Positions 13,104 to 24,309 of a DNA stretch of 64,000 nucleotides are shown here, piece by piece (position 1 is the stretch's first letter; the number at the start of each line of letters is the position of its first letter). The position numbers were made by a program, and so were the translations under genes. The stretch spans positions 105,621,088-105,685,087 of the forward strand of contig NW_026262734.1 of assembly GCF_021869535.1 (NCBI RefSeq), in the 5' to 3' direction. A model generated the notes under the pieces. It did no database searches. It saw only the letters and a list, made by a program, of their open reading frames with translations, and was not told the origin of the DNA. Source of the DNA: Mytilus californianus (lineage: Eukaryota > Mollusca > Bivalvia > Mytilida > Mytilidae).

Positions 13104-14313
13104 GTAAGGGTTCCGCGGAACCCAGTGTCTCGCCTACTTTTTCTGTTAATCGCAGGCTCAACAAAAATGAGGAAGTAAATCAATAAAAATATTCCTCTTG
13201 ATACTATCTTTTGATTGTAAGAAGCTTCTGTCCAAGTTTGGTAAAAATCCAGGATAGTTTTTGAATCTAATAAATGCTTAAAAACTTTAACTGCAGACTG
13301 AATGTAATGTTAACCGGAAGAAAACAAAATTTCCTTCTAGATACTAGCATTTGATCATAAACAAACTTCTGTCCAAGATTGGTACAAATCCAAAATAGTA
13401 TAAGAAAGTTATTAAAATTTAAAAAACTTTAATCACAGAGTGAATGTGTTGTTTCCTGGCAGAAAATCTAAGTCCATTTAAATGTAAAATACGGAAAAAA
13501 TGATTTATTTTTTAACAAAATTTCCTTCTAGATACTAGCTTTTGATCATAAACAAGCTTCTGTCCAAGTTTGGTACAAATTCAAAATAGTATAAGAAAGT
13601 TATTAAAATTTTAAAAACTTTTAACCACAGAGTGAATGTGTTGTTTCCTGGCAGAAAATCTAAGTCCATTTAAAAGTAAAATAAGGAAAAAATGATTTAT
13701 TTTTTTACAAAATTTACTTCTGGATACTATCTTAATTATGATCATAAACAAGCTTCTGTCCAAGTTTGGTACAAACCCAGGATAGTTTAAGAAAGTTATT
13801 AAAATTTTAAAAACTTTAACCACAGAGTGAATGTAATATTTCCCGGCAGAAAAACTAAGTCCATTTATAAGTAAAATACGGAAAAAATGGAATTTTATTT
13901 TTACAAAATTTACTTCTGGATACTATCTTATGATCATAAACAAGCTTCTGTCCAAGTTTGGTTCAAACCCAGGATAGTTTAAGAAAGTTATTAAAATTTT
14001 AAAAACTTTAACCACAGAGTGAATGTAATATTTCCCGGAAGAAAAACTAAGTCCATTTATAAGTAAAATACGGAAAAAATGGAATTTATTTTTACAAAAT
14101 TTACTTCTGGATACTATCTTATGATCATAAACAAGCTTCTGTCCAAGTTTGGTAGAAATCCAGGATAGTTTAAGAAAGTTATTAAAATTTCAAAAACTTA
14201 AACCACAGAGTGAATATTTGTGGACGCCGCCGACGACGACGACGACGACGACGCCGACGGAATGTAGGATCGCTATGTCTCGCTTTTTCGACTAAAGTCG
14301 AAGGCTCGACAAA
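13104..14313 (+). mobile_element. Hairpin-ended element with 192-bp tandem core
   Basis: The left end carries the perfect 16-bp palindrome 'gggttccgcggaaccc' (13108-13123) and a 'tgtctcgcctac' block. The body is a tandem array. The right end has a (GAC)n-rich tract (14225-14260) and a hairpin-like 'tctcgctttttcgactaaa' segment ending 'cgacaaaaat'. The plan, tandem core plus microsatellite plus hairpin, resembles the pearl/DINE-1-like non-autonomous elements known in bivalves and insects; this class assignment is inference. Confidence 0.65.
13188..14215 (+). repeat. Tandem repeat, unit about 192 bp
   Basis: The word 'aagcttctgtccaag' or a close variant starts at 13222, 13363, 13554, 13750, 13942 and 14133. 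Successive spacings are 141, 191, 191, 196, 192 and 191 if the last interval is read to the array edge. Units are highly similar in the last three copies and more diverged at the left. Open frames inside the array reflect its periodicity and are not genes. Confidence 0.9.
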
Positions 14314-14317
14314 AATG

Positions 14318-15527
14318 AGCCAGAGTTAGAGATCAAATGAACCCTGGAAGACAGACATGTTCAACTTACAACCATTCCATGCAGCAAATACATTGTATAG
14401 TTGACCTATTGCATATAATAATTAATTAATTGTTTGTGTTTTAACGCCACATTTAAGCACCACTTTTGGGCTATTTCGTGGCGGTCAGTTTTTATTGGTG
14501 GAGGAAGCCGGAGTGCCCGGAGAAAACCACCGACCTTCAATAGGAAAACTGACAATCCTATTCAATTAAGATTGAAGTCGAGTGTACCCGCATGAGCGGG
14601 GTTCGAACTCACAACCTCAGTGTTGACTGGCTTGTGATTACAGTAGTAGAACAACTTAGACCACTTGGCCACCGAGGCCCCCTATTGCATATAGTATCTA
14701 AGAAACAAAGTTAACTAGGAAAACTTATTATTGACCAATGAACCATGAAAATGAGGTCAAGGTCATAAGATACCTGCAAGACAGACATATTCACATTAAA
14801 ATCATTACATACACCAAATATAGTTAACCTATTGCGTATAGTTTAAGAAAAACAGACCAAAACACAAAAACTTAACATTGAGCAATGGCCGTGAAAATGA
14901 GGTCAGGGTCAAATAAAACCTGCTAGACTGACATGTACATCGTCAAATATTTCCATACATAGTTGACCTATTGCATACAGTAGTAGAAAAACAGACCAAA
15001 ACACAAAAACTTAACTTAATTGAACCATGAAAATGAGATCAAGGTCAGATGACACCTGCCAGTTGGATATGTAAACCATACAATCATTCCATATATCAAA
15101 TACAGTAGACCTACTTCTAATAGTATCTGAGATATGGACTTGACCACGAAAACTTAACCTTGATCACTGATCCATGAAATGGGGTGCAGGTCAAGTGAAA
15201 ACTGTCTAACAGACGCGAGAACCTTGCAAGGTACGCCCATACCAAATATAGTTATCCTATTGCTCATAATAAGTGAGAAATTAACATTACAAAAAATCTT
15301 AACTTTTTTCAAGTAGTCACTGAACCATGAAAATGAGGTCAAGGACAATGGACATATGACAGACGGAAACTTCATACTGAACACAAGGCATCTATTTACA
15401 AGGTATGAAGCATCCAGGTCTTCCAACTTCTGAAATATTAAGCTTTTAAGTAGCTAGTTAACGCCGCCGCCGGATCACTATTCCTAAGTCTCTCTTTCTG
15501 CGACAGAAGTCGTAGGCTCGACAAAAA
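14318..15527 (+). mobile_element. Hairpin-ended element with ~140-bp diverged core
   Basis: The core repeats the words 'accatgaaaatgaggtcaag', 'agacagacat' and 'tagttgacctattgcatat' roughly every 110-150 bp. It ends in a short GCC-rich tract and a 'tctctctttctgcgacagaa' hairpin then 'ctcgacaaaaac'. It is interrupted by the SINE at 14418-14680. A related, opposite-orientation fragment is at 59220-60060. Non-coding. Confidence 0.65.
14418..14680 (-). mobile_element. Complete tRNA-derived SINE with 13-bp target duplication
   Basis: Read on the minus strand, the element begins with a tRNA-like head. An A box (tggccaagtgg) and a B box (agttcgaaccc) are both intact, as needed for RNA polymerase III. 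A conserved-looking central block follows, including 'gggcactccggcttcctcc', and the element ends in an ATTA-rich tail. The 13-bp sequence 'cctattgcatata' lies directly on both sides (14405-14417 and 14681-14693), so the insertion is clearly delimited and inside an older repeat. The domain order fits the MetaSINE/Deu-type SINEs reported for molluscs; I did not verify the exact family. Confidence 0.9.
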
Positions 15528-16103
15528 CTGTGAAAAGATTATCGGTGCTCTTGAAATCATGTGAAGGATCTGAAGAGATTAATTTTCACCTAATTTTGCA
15601 TATTAACTTTAAATTTTGCAAGTCTTTTCTTCAATATGGTGTGGCCTTAGCTAATAATTTGCTGTAAACTACAGTGGTCTTGACAAATACAAGACGAAGT
15701 ATTTTAGGTACATGTACAAAATGTATCTATATTGGATAGTGTCAGTCGTTCAAGTTTCCTAGATCCTAATTAACCCCGGTCTAATTAATCTTGAATATTA
15801 AATTGTCTTTAGTTCACTAGTTTCAAAAGATACGAGTCGGGTGTGGGGTAAGTTTGATATGCATTCCTGCTTTAAAACAGTACTTTTATTTGTCAATTTC
15901 ATGATGATCAAAAACAGTATTTAAAGAAGTGAATTCCAATAATTATACGTATACAGAATCGGTTTTATAGGATTTATTGGACAAATTTCATGACTTCATC
16001 CAATTCTAAATAATTCAGAGTTTTACTGGCGGAACGGAAAATGTCCAAGGGATGACCATATTTCTAAATCCCATTCAAATATTGGGTCAAAAATTGGAAG
16101 TTC
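15528..16103. other. No recognisable gene
   Basis: AT-rich sequence without exon signals. Part resembles 11460-11600 weakly ('ggtgct.ttgaaatc', 'gacgaagtattt'), perhaps an old duplication. Confidence 0.35.
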
Positions 16104-16255
16104 AGAGGCGGATTTTTATTTTATTTGGGGGGAGGGGGGTAAGGGTTAGGGTATATATTATGTTTATTGCATAGACTTTTTAATTTTTCCACTCCTAACG
16201 TTGCCTAGTTAGCCCCCACCTCACTTTTCTTTCAAAATCTTGGATCCGCATGTGA
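16104..16255. mobile_element. Possible small MITE with G-run ends
   Basis: The left side reads 'gcggatttttattttatttg' then a G-run. The right side, reverse complemented, reads 'gcggatccaagattttgaa' and ends in 'gtggggg'. The inverted repeat is imperfect and no clear target duplication was found. Confidence 0.35.
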
Positions 16256-17439
16256 AGTTTACTTTATATCATTAACTACTAAAACGATTTTTTTAAATGA
16301 CGATGATGCGTAAGTTACTAATCAAACAAAGTATAACCGTTGGATAGTATAACGGTTGGATTTAACCATGAAGATGCAATAATTTTGACAATCGTGCCAT
16401 ATGATGTGCCTGCATTGTTACTCTCAGTATGTAGCCCGTCATAGTCCGAACTATTTGTTTAAATCAACATAGATACAAATGCATTTACTATGCTTAATAT
16501 CTAACCAGAGAAAAAGCTGGTGGGCACGCACAATAATGCTTGTAAATATAAAATAATTAAAATCAGTTTTTGACACAGGTGCTTTTGGCATGGAACCCCT
16601 ACCCGAATTTTTGTTTTGTTTTATTAAGATTTTTTTTATATTTCCTTTCACATTTTAAATGTTTTCCCATATTAAATGTGTTTTAGTTCTTATCCTTATA
16701 ATCTTACAATAATGTAGTTAATACGAGCTGCCTCACCAAAATAGGAAATTGTCCTAATGTCATAAACAAATAAAACGATTTTATGAATGGCGACGAGTCG
16801 TTATACATTTGCATTCGTAAATCAAACAAAAATTTAAGTTTAAACCATGCATGAAGAAGTAATAACATTGTTAAACATTGGCCTGCATTGTTAACTCCAA
16901 GTATCATACGGTGGTTCGTCGTAGTCCAAGCTAATTGTTTTCTAATCTACATGGATACAAATGCATTTACATGCTGAATATAGTCTGAGACGAAGCCGGT
17001 GGGTATGCACAAAAATCCTATATATAATTAGCAGTTTTTAAATACAGGCGCTTTGGGCATGAAAACCCCTCCCCTCATTTTTTTGGGGGTGTATTGTTGA
17101 GATTTTTATTACATTTTCTTTCCTATTTCAACTTATTTTCTCTTCTTTTATGTGTTCTATATCCTCTCCTTACAATCTTACAATACATGTATCTTTATTG
17201 AAGGAGAAAAAGCAACAAAATTATTTTTAAAAGGACTTATAAAACGAATTCTATGACTTTAATCTAGTTGTTCAGTAAATCTAGTACTTATGAATGTGAA
17301 ATAAAAATACGCGTGAATTCTATTTCATGTTAATTGGAACAATAAATATTCTAGGCGTCATGCACATAAACATATTTGACTGGGAGAATATTGGAAAAAA
17401 AGTGACTTTTAAGTATTTCATCCTATTGTAAAATTTAGG

Positions 17440-17545
17440 GCGCACATCCATGGATTTTCTTTCATTCTGCTCGGACTTGTCGTTTAATTCAGCAAACATG
17501 TTGTCTCATTGGCACTCATACCACATCTTCTTGTTTATATATACA
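17440..17545 (+). mobile_element. Retroelement 3'-fragment
   Basis: 'ttgtctcattggcactcata' matches, in sense orientation, part of the 3' non-coding region of the minus-strand retroelement at 24310-26022 ('ttgtctcattggcaatcatg'). It lies between copies two and three of the surrounding triplicated sequence and explains their unequal spacing. A weaker antisense fragment is at 18520-18600. Confidence 0.6.
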
Positions 17546-17834
17546 CTGACGTGTGTGACTGAACATGCTAACTTAGTCAACAGTTCAATCAATCCCCGTC
17601 TGTGCCCCATCAAAATATCATAATTAAATAAAACGATTTTCAGGAAAATGTAATAATATTGATATGAGCATGGACCTGCATTATTACTCCGTCTCCGTGT
17701 AATCCGTCAAAAAGTACTCTTCATGGGTACAAAGCGATTAATATGCTGAATATAGCCCGAGAAGAAGCCGGTTAGCATGCACAATAATCCTAAACATAAT
17801 TAGCAGCGTTTGAAATAGGTGGTTGAGGCATTCA

Positions 17835-17855
17835 CCCCCCCCCCCCCCCCCCCCC
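17835..17855 (+). repeat. Poly(C) run, 21 nt
   Basis: Uninterrupted C-run at the position where the sister copies carry only 'cccct'. On the minus strand it is a G21 run with G-quadruplex potential. Run length is unreliable. Confidence 0.9.
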
Positions 17856-18027
17856 ATTTTTTTGTGTAAAGATCATTATCAAATATTTTTTAATATTTCA
17901 ACTTATTTTCCTTATTTTAAGTGTTCTTGTTCATACAATCTCACCATGATTGAACTTTATACTTCGTAGTTGTAGTAGCAGCACGTATAAACTGGTTATT
18001 GTAAGATTGTAAGGATAAGAACCAAAC

Positions 18028-20143
18028 GCCCGTGATTCATAAGGGAGAAACAAGCCGTCCATTTTTGAAATCAGGAGATATTTAGGTTGGGGACCTGCAC
18101 GTATTCCTTTAATATATAAAAATTAATTGTCTTGATACGACTATGGGAGGTTAAAATTCATGATGAAAAAAATGAACTCAGGTGGAATTAAAAAAAACAT
18201 GAAATTGGGAATAATCTTGAATATTATCTGTATATATAGATGTCACACCAGTTCAGAAAGAATGATTTATTTCCATAACAATCAAACGATATTTAACTCG
18301 TTTAAGTTCTAGTATTGCCGCACAAAAGTTTAGTTCCAGCGGCAGCGACAAAAAGTTGCAGCTGGAATATTTCATATTTTTCTCAATCTGTAATAAGACA
18401 TAGATTTTCATCCTTTAAATTGGTCAGCACGAAATGAATTCGCATTCAAACTGACTGGGTTAGACAATGTACAGGCGATAGGGACATGAATATAAAGTGA
18501 ACGTATAATTTCCGCTGAGACAACTACCCATTAAAGACCAATGATCAAAGAAGAGAACAATAACAGGTTACTGTAAGGCCAACAACAATTAGTAACACCT
18601 CCTGTTGTAAAATGATGTGCTAAATATATTTTCAATAAAGTTTTTTAGTACATTTTAGTTTTTTTTGCTTCATGCAACGTGTTCTTGCTCATACATCACA
18701 TACAAACATCTGTAATGGCAACAGTTCATGAGTACCGCCCCTCTACTCTTTTTTTCCAAATTTTAAAAATATTCTTTGTGACAAAAGGTAAACGCGTAAT
18801 ACAAATATTGATGCGAACTGACTCGAACCACTGTTAATAGATTTCAATATTCGATGTCTTTCATTTTCATTAACTAAAAGTAAACGAATACAATTGCACA
18901 TCCACCAATCTATGAACAATAACATCAACTTTCAAAGTACCGAATACCTACCCCTACACAAACACTTTATACATACTATATTTTGCAATTCCAAACAAAT
19001 ACGACCTGTCCTGTGTTTCATACAAATTTCAACTGTAAAATTCGCATCAGACAGCAATGGTAAATTGTCATTACAATTTTATTTTCTGTTAGCGAATTAA
19101 GAACTCTCACCATGATTTCTGGCATATACTCACAAATTGAAATGATTTACTTACCGGCTACTTTCTAACAAAGTGAGTTTTTTACTCGTATATAATACAA
19201 AAATTATATACACATCCCAGAGTCCACTAACAAATGACTAACATATATGCCAAACAAGCATAATTTAAAAATATACTGGACAAATCGTGGCATAAAAACA
19301 ACTATTGTTTTCATTCATTGACGAATATAACTTCAATAGTATCATGATAGGGAAACACATGATTTTTTTTTAAACCCTCCCTCTAAAAATCTGCGTTTTT
19401 TCGCCATCAATGACTGTAAAATTGCACGTAGGCAGTCAAACTACATGACAGCTCTTCAGAAATTGCTTCAAAATCTTTCATTCATAATCAGGAATAAGGA
19501 TTTCAAATGGTAAAATATGTCCTAATAATTATTTGTTCAAATGGTTTCTACAAAACCGAGATTCGCTCAAGGTAGTTTTCAAATTTCAATTTTTTTCATC
19601 ACTTGAGCTGAAATCACTCGAAATCCTTTGTCTTAGCTATAGTATAAAAATCAACTTAATAACTGATATTATTATGAAATTCACAGTAAAAACAGTTTAG
19701 AAACTTTGAAAATAATCTGTTGTAAGTAACCGAAAAGATAAAAATATGAAGTTGCTTAAAAAAACTGATTAATTCAGAGATTTTCGGATTGAAATCGTGA
19801 ATTTTTCCTTATGGTCAAGATTTCCACGTGGGTATCGCATGAAAAAGTTGTTTTTCTACCTTTTCATGCAAATAAAATTTCGTAAAAAGTATATAGAAAG
19901 TAAGACAATTTATTCATAGAACTTTTAAGAGTAAAATATAATGAAAATAGGACGTCTTTGAACATTTTATTCTTTTGTTCTTATGTCAAGTTTTCACCCG
20001 CTCTGAAGTAAAGAGCTCAAAATGGCTGCTCGTAGTCACATTGCAATAAGTCCTAAATTCATGAATAAAACTTCCAACCTACCAAGATACGGCATTCATC
20101 ACTATGGTCATTCATCTTGCAAATTGCACATTTAGTTTTTTAG
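18028..20143. other. No recognisable exon
   Basis: AT-rich sequence to the left of a probable last exon, so likely intron if that gene is real. I could not identify a partner exon here. Confidence 0.4.
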
Positions 20144-20313
20144 GGAAATATATCCAGATACAAAGAAATGGGGGAATCCTTACACTAAGCGATATCGCCG
20201 GAGACAAAGTAGTGACGTCACGGCGAATTAAAAATAAAAACATTTATCACGTGACAGATGCCCTTGAGGTCATCCAATTATTGATCGACTTTGTCAGTAA
20301 ATACAAGTTATAA
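20144..20313 (+). CDS. Probable last exon of an unrecognised gene
   Basis: A pyrimidine-rich acceptor (agttttttag) precedes 170 nt that read to a TAA stop; an intron in phase 1 is implied. The peptide of about 55 residues is mixed and charged, ending in a predicted helix: 'RNGGILTLSDIAGDKVV', 'SRRIKNKNIYHVTDALEVI' and 'LLIDFVSKYKL'. This composition is unlike the shadow frames around it. I do not recognise the family. An in-frame ATG lies upstream at 20104, so an unspliced 69-residue reading is also possible. Poly(A) signals follow about 180 nt after the stop, as expected for a 3' end. Confidence 0.5.
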
Positions 20314-20493
20314 AAGATGTACTACGTTCCGTATCCGTTCCTTAAGAGGTTTTTTCTATCTGTGATTTTTTTTTAACACCCATGTTTTCGTAGCAGGCGA
20401 AGATACCTATTATTTCTAAAAAAAAAAAAAACCAATGGTGTAGAAGGAAATACAAATTTAACTCTGATGACACAGAATGTGTAGAAAACTGAC

Positions 20494-20510
20494 AAATAAA
20501 CAAAATAAAA
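20494..20510 (+). terminator. Candidate poly(A) signals
   Basis: Two AATAAA hexamers occur close together in 'aaataaacaaaataaaatg', about 180 nt beyond the stop codon of the preceding exon. AATAAA is common in AT-rich DNA, so support comes from position rather than sequence alone. Confidence 0.4.
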
Positions 20511-20525
20511 TGATAGAAACAGGAC

Positions 20526-21570
20526 TTCTGGTGAAGATGACATCTGTTATTCTTTCTTGCTTTCCAAACCAGCTATTATAAAAAATTTCGATGTTAATTA
20601 ATCAATCGTTAGAAAACACCTTTTTATATATTAAACGAAAGAGGCACAAATTGTACCCCTCAAAACAGTAGGCAACTATAGTTTCAAGTTTAATTACACT
20701 CGAGACAGTTCTTACTCTGTAACAGTCTTGAACTGTTGATTAATTCATCATTTTACTTGTAGTGTCTTTTGAAAGGGATTGATACACATAGGCACTTATC
20801 TCTGAAAAAATACCTTCACACCTTTATATAGATATATAGGGTTTTTTTTTAAAATGAGACAAAGTTCCTGTGTTTATACGACCAGAGACATATAATATAT
20901 GTATTTTTTTAAATATTTTTCTTCTTACCTTTCAGCTTTCCAGAACATAGTGCGGCTGTAATATTGATCTTTTGAAATCAAAGATGATTAGGAAAAACTC
21001 TGATGGTAGTCAGAGTGCATTGCTACGATTCATATCGCCTGATTTCTTGAAGGCCTTTAATTGATTGCTTTCCCCATTATTTACAACGATAAAAAAAAAA
21101 ACTGCATATGGTTGTGAATGTGATATGAAACTTCCGAAATTAATAAATTTGATGGGAAATAAAACAATGTGTTTAATTTAAGTTAAAAGCTGGGAATAAA
21201 CATTACCCGTCAACACTGATCAATCACAATGCCCGTTCTTTTTCAAAATAAACTTCATGAGAAATTTAAAATCTTTTTATGATAGTGTGCTTTTCAACTA
21301 GTTTATTATTTTCTTTTCATTAATTTTTGTTAGACATTCAGATTTAAGACAAGTAATTTATCAAAAAAACATATCCCCTTCAAAAGATAAAAGATCACTG
21401 CCTAAACGACAACGATAACTGTGGTGATAACGAGTCAAGCAAAACAAAGAAATATATTTACTCAGCATGACAAAACTTACATCTTTCCATTGTATGAATA
21501 CATTGTGTTGTATGTTTTTTTCATTGTAAAATGTAAAGACATATTAGAGTTATCTCTCTTTATATGAATA
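20526..21570. other. No recognisable gene
   Basis: Unrecognised AT-rich intergenic sequence. Confidence 0.4.
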
Positions 21571-21574
21571 GAAT

Positions 21575-22358
21575 ATTTTTATTTCCCAAATTACAGGGCC
21601 CATTGAGGGCATAAAATCAGATACAATTGATTTACATAATTGGTAACAACAACAATAATAGTCACTTGTAAATATATATTTAGTATATTAGCATTGGTCA
21701 GAATCAGAGCCAAAAACCACATATATATTGTGAATAAAAGAATAAAATTACATTATATGCATTCATTCTCAAATAATTTACTTGACTTAGTGTCAATATT
21801 CATACCTGATCTCCTTAATTCAAAACAGTCACAAAAATAACAGCCCAGTTTTTCCATAAGAGTTACACTTTCTTGGGTCAAGAGCCATAAAAATTCAGAA
21901 GATTTATTTAAATTTTTAAAATTATAACAATTGTAGAAATGTATTGAAAAAAATCTTCCCTTTGAATATCGTAAAGAGGGCATTCTAACAAAAAATGAAG
22001 CTCATCTTCAACTTTACCAAGTGAGCAATTTGAACAAAGACGCTCAGATCTATCTATATATTTTTTTGAATATCTGTCTGTCTCAATTTTTAAAGAGTGA
22101 GCGCTTATTCTTAATTTACAAATTGACTGTCTTTTTTTAAAATCCTGTAGTTCTAAATATTTTTCTTTTTTAAAACAATTTTTTATAGAAAAATAAGTAC
22201 CAAGCTTCCCTTTTTTCAGAGTTAATTGTTTGATACTTCAGTCTATTCCAAAATGTTAAATAACTTTCACATAGTTTATTTTTAACATACTGACATAAAG
22301 AACCAATTGATTGTGACAGGTCTGGTGAACTGACTCTTCTCCCTATGCATGTGCTCTG
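21575..22358 (-). pseudogene. LINE reverse-transcriptase C-terminal remnant plus 3' end
   Basis: Read right to left, the fragment encodes 'SPDLSQSIGSLCQYVKNK', then after a frameshift 'QDFKKRQSICKLRISAHS', a cysteine motif around 'RLCSNCSLG', 'VEDELHFLLECPLY', and after another frameshift 'SSEFLWLLTQ' and 'FCDCFELR'. The C-x2-C plus ExHFLxxCPxY pattern is typical of the region following the RT domain in non-LTR retrotransposons. The catalytic RT domain is absent (5' truncation) and at least two frameshifts make it dead. The 3' non-coding part (to about 21575) contains 'gggccctgtaatttgggaa' then AATAAA. Confidence 0.8.
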
Positions 22359-22675
22359 TTAGCGTTTATCAGTTTGACATTTGCGCGAAGGATGAATGAA
22401 ATCTGTAAAATTGTTTGTCTGTCTTCAGTGGAGTAGTTTCATTAAGTTGCCTCACTAAATTTTTTGACCACGAAAAACGAGAACATATACAACGTCTATT
22501 CTGTCGAACGGGTTGAAGATGGTTCAAAACATTTGACTTTCATTTTACCCAATTTTTCGAGTCGTTCTTTGCATGAAGACAGATTGGAAGCATTTAGTCC
22601 AACTTTGTTTCAATAGAAAAAGACCAACGTAGATATAAATATCTCAATTGTTTAAATCAATCTGATCAAAATAAA
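22359..22675. other. No recognisable gene
   Basis: Sequence left after truncation of the LINE; no exon or repeat recognised. Confidence 0.4.
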
Positions 22676-22765
22676 GATCCTGTGTCCAAGCTTTGCTTAC
22701 CGGTACAAGGGCTTACCGGTACAAGGGCTTGAACTCGGACATGACAGGATCTGTATTTTAATAAG
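22676..22765. repeat. Short direct and inverted repeats
   Basis: 'gcttaccggtacaagg' is present twice in tandem (period 17). The block is flanked by imperfect inverted arms 'gatcctgtgtcc' and 'ggacatgacaggatc', giving a potential cruciform with a duplicated loop. Confidence 0.6.
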
Positions 22766-23135
22766 ATTGGGAAAAATATCATACTTTGTTAAAAACAATC
22801 TTAATCAGGAAAGAAGTTTTGTCAAACTAGCATAATTCAGATGTTTGAATTGTTTAATTACCAACATATTTGTGACGATAGATTGGTTTGTAATTCAACA
22901 GATAGTTTGTGTTTCTATGGGATCCAACCGTTCTCCTTTTTATAACGATTTTTTTTTAAATTACTCATATGTGGCAGACTTCATTCAATTACTCATTTCG
23001 AAGAATGAAAATAAGCCCGTACAGTCCTTTTACGTCAGATTTATCCATAAAGATAACGTTTTCTCATTGAATAACTAAAAGTTTGCTGACTATGTTGATT
23101 GCAACTAAGATCTATCTATTCTAAAATTGCTCTCA

Positions 23136-23169
23136 TTCGTTCGTTCGTTCGTTCGTTCGTTTGTTCGTC
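23136..23169 (+). repeat. (CGTT)n microsatellite
   Basis: Seven to eight tetranucleotide units with variants at the right end. Confidence 0.9.
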
Positions 23170-23352
23170 CGTTTTATAAATCATACATGTGAGACGGCAA
23201 CTGTTTTGGAATCGAATGACAGGCGTTGTATGCAAACCAAGAGACGCCTGCCGTGCCCTGTCGACGTACGTTATGTCACAGCCAGGTTTGAGTTCATACG
23301 ATTCCGATTGTTTTACTCACTTTTTTTATTGATTAGACTTAATCAAACTTAA
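23161..23352. other. GC-richer island open in frames on both strands
   Basis: A plus-strand frame of 63 codons and a minus-strand frame of similar length are both open across 23180-23330. The plus reading includes 'RRLPCPVDVRYVTARFEF'; the minus reading includes 'ELKPGCDITYVDRARQ'. No splice site pair or family supports either, so this is recorded as a possible eroded exon only. Confidence 0.25.
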
Positions 23353-23795
23353 CATTACATTCATAGCATAATTATACTGGCATAATACCTCCATTGGTGG
23401 ACATGTTATTGTGAAATGATGTTCATCATCCACTTCAGTTTTCATAAAGAACATTTTTTCATGTTCTGTAGGGATTTCATTGTATCATTTCTCTTGAACC
23501 AACACCAATTGACTTATTCTTTTTTTAGTGTATATATATATATACAAGTCTAAATTGAAAACAACGTTCAAATCTATGATTGCGTTGGATAAAAACCGCA
23601 ATTTTTATACGTGTGCATGCAAAACAAATTTCTTGTTAGAGGGGTCTACATACAGCACAAACAACATTTTCCAAAAGACCAAAAAAGTGAAAAAGTATAT
23701 TTTAACAAAACATATATTTCTTCATTCAAGTCAATAATCAATGTCATTCAAGCTTACTTTTATCTTTTATTTTCCAAATTTGTATGTTCATTTTA

Positions 23796-23881
23796 GCAAT
23801 CATCAATCAGTCAAACAATTAATTAACTAATTAATCATCAATCAATCAATCAAACAATCAATCAATCAATCAATCAATTGT
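23796..23881 (+). repeat. (ATCA)n microsatellite, imperfect
   Basis: Tandem ATCA/AATC words with ATTA interruptions; similar runs trail the dispersed repeat at 195-292, so this may be the tail of such a copy. Confidence 0.8.
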
Positions 23882-24309
23882 TAACGGTTATTATTACAGT
23901 GAAGTAGCTTTTTTTCAAAACCATTTGTAATCTCAATTACATAGTTTGCCATTTTTTTTACGCCCCTGTATATTAGTCATATAGCTTCTTACGTATTTAG
24001 GTATCTGTACATCGTTAATGTTTGAGCGTTGCTGATGAAGGTAAGTCCAGAAGGCACTTCGATCGCACGAAATTTTTGAAGTGGTATTTTCAGTTACATG
24101 GTTAATTCACGCAGAAATCACATATTTTGAAAAAAAATTCTTTGATTTTCACATACGACAGAAAGATACAGCCATTTTGATTTTACTTGTTGATCTGATA
24201 AAAGCAGATTGGAGTTACAAACAACATACTTAATGTTCCTGGCATGAATATGCATGTAATATTTGTCACTGTCAGTTTATTATTATTAGATCCATCCATG
24301 GTTAACTAT

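Larger units (their letters stand above)
16262..17955 (+). repeat. Three diverged copies of a ~480-bp sequence
   Basis: Copies start near 16262, 16752 and 17610. Each runs through 'aaaacgattt', 'cctgcattgttac' or a variant, 'gatacaaatgcattta', 'agccggtgggtatgcac' or a variant, a 'gcatg.aacccct' or C-run block, 'ttcaacttattttc' and 'tcttacaat'. Spacing is unequal because about 370 bp of unrelated sequence separates the second and third. Non-coding; origin unknown. Confidence 0.7.

Noticed and set aside
13611-13823. 70-codon minus-strand frame
   Set aside because: Lies within the 192-bp tandem array and recurs with it; no coding signal.
20200-20255. CRE-like TGACGTCA and E-box CACGTG
   Set aside because: Both lie inside the probable coding exon at 20144-20313, so they are most simply codon sequence.
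20938-20966. Possible minus-strand first exon (MFWKAE then gtaaga)
   Set aside because: Only six codons, with no partner exon; far too little evidence.
24018-24060. Donor-like 'gatgaag|gtaagt'
   Set aside because: The upstream frame is closed within a few codons and the phrase appears to belong to a dispersed repeat.
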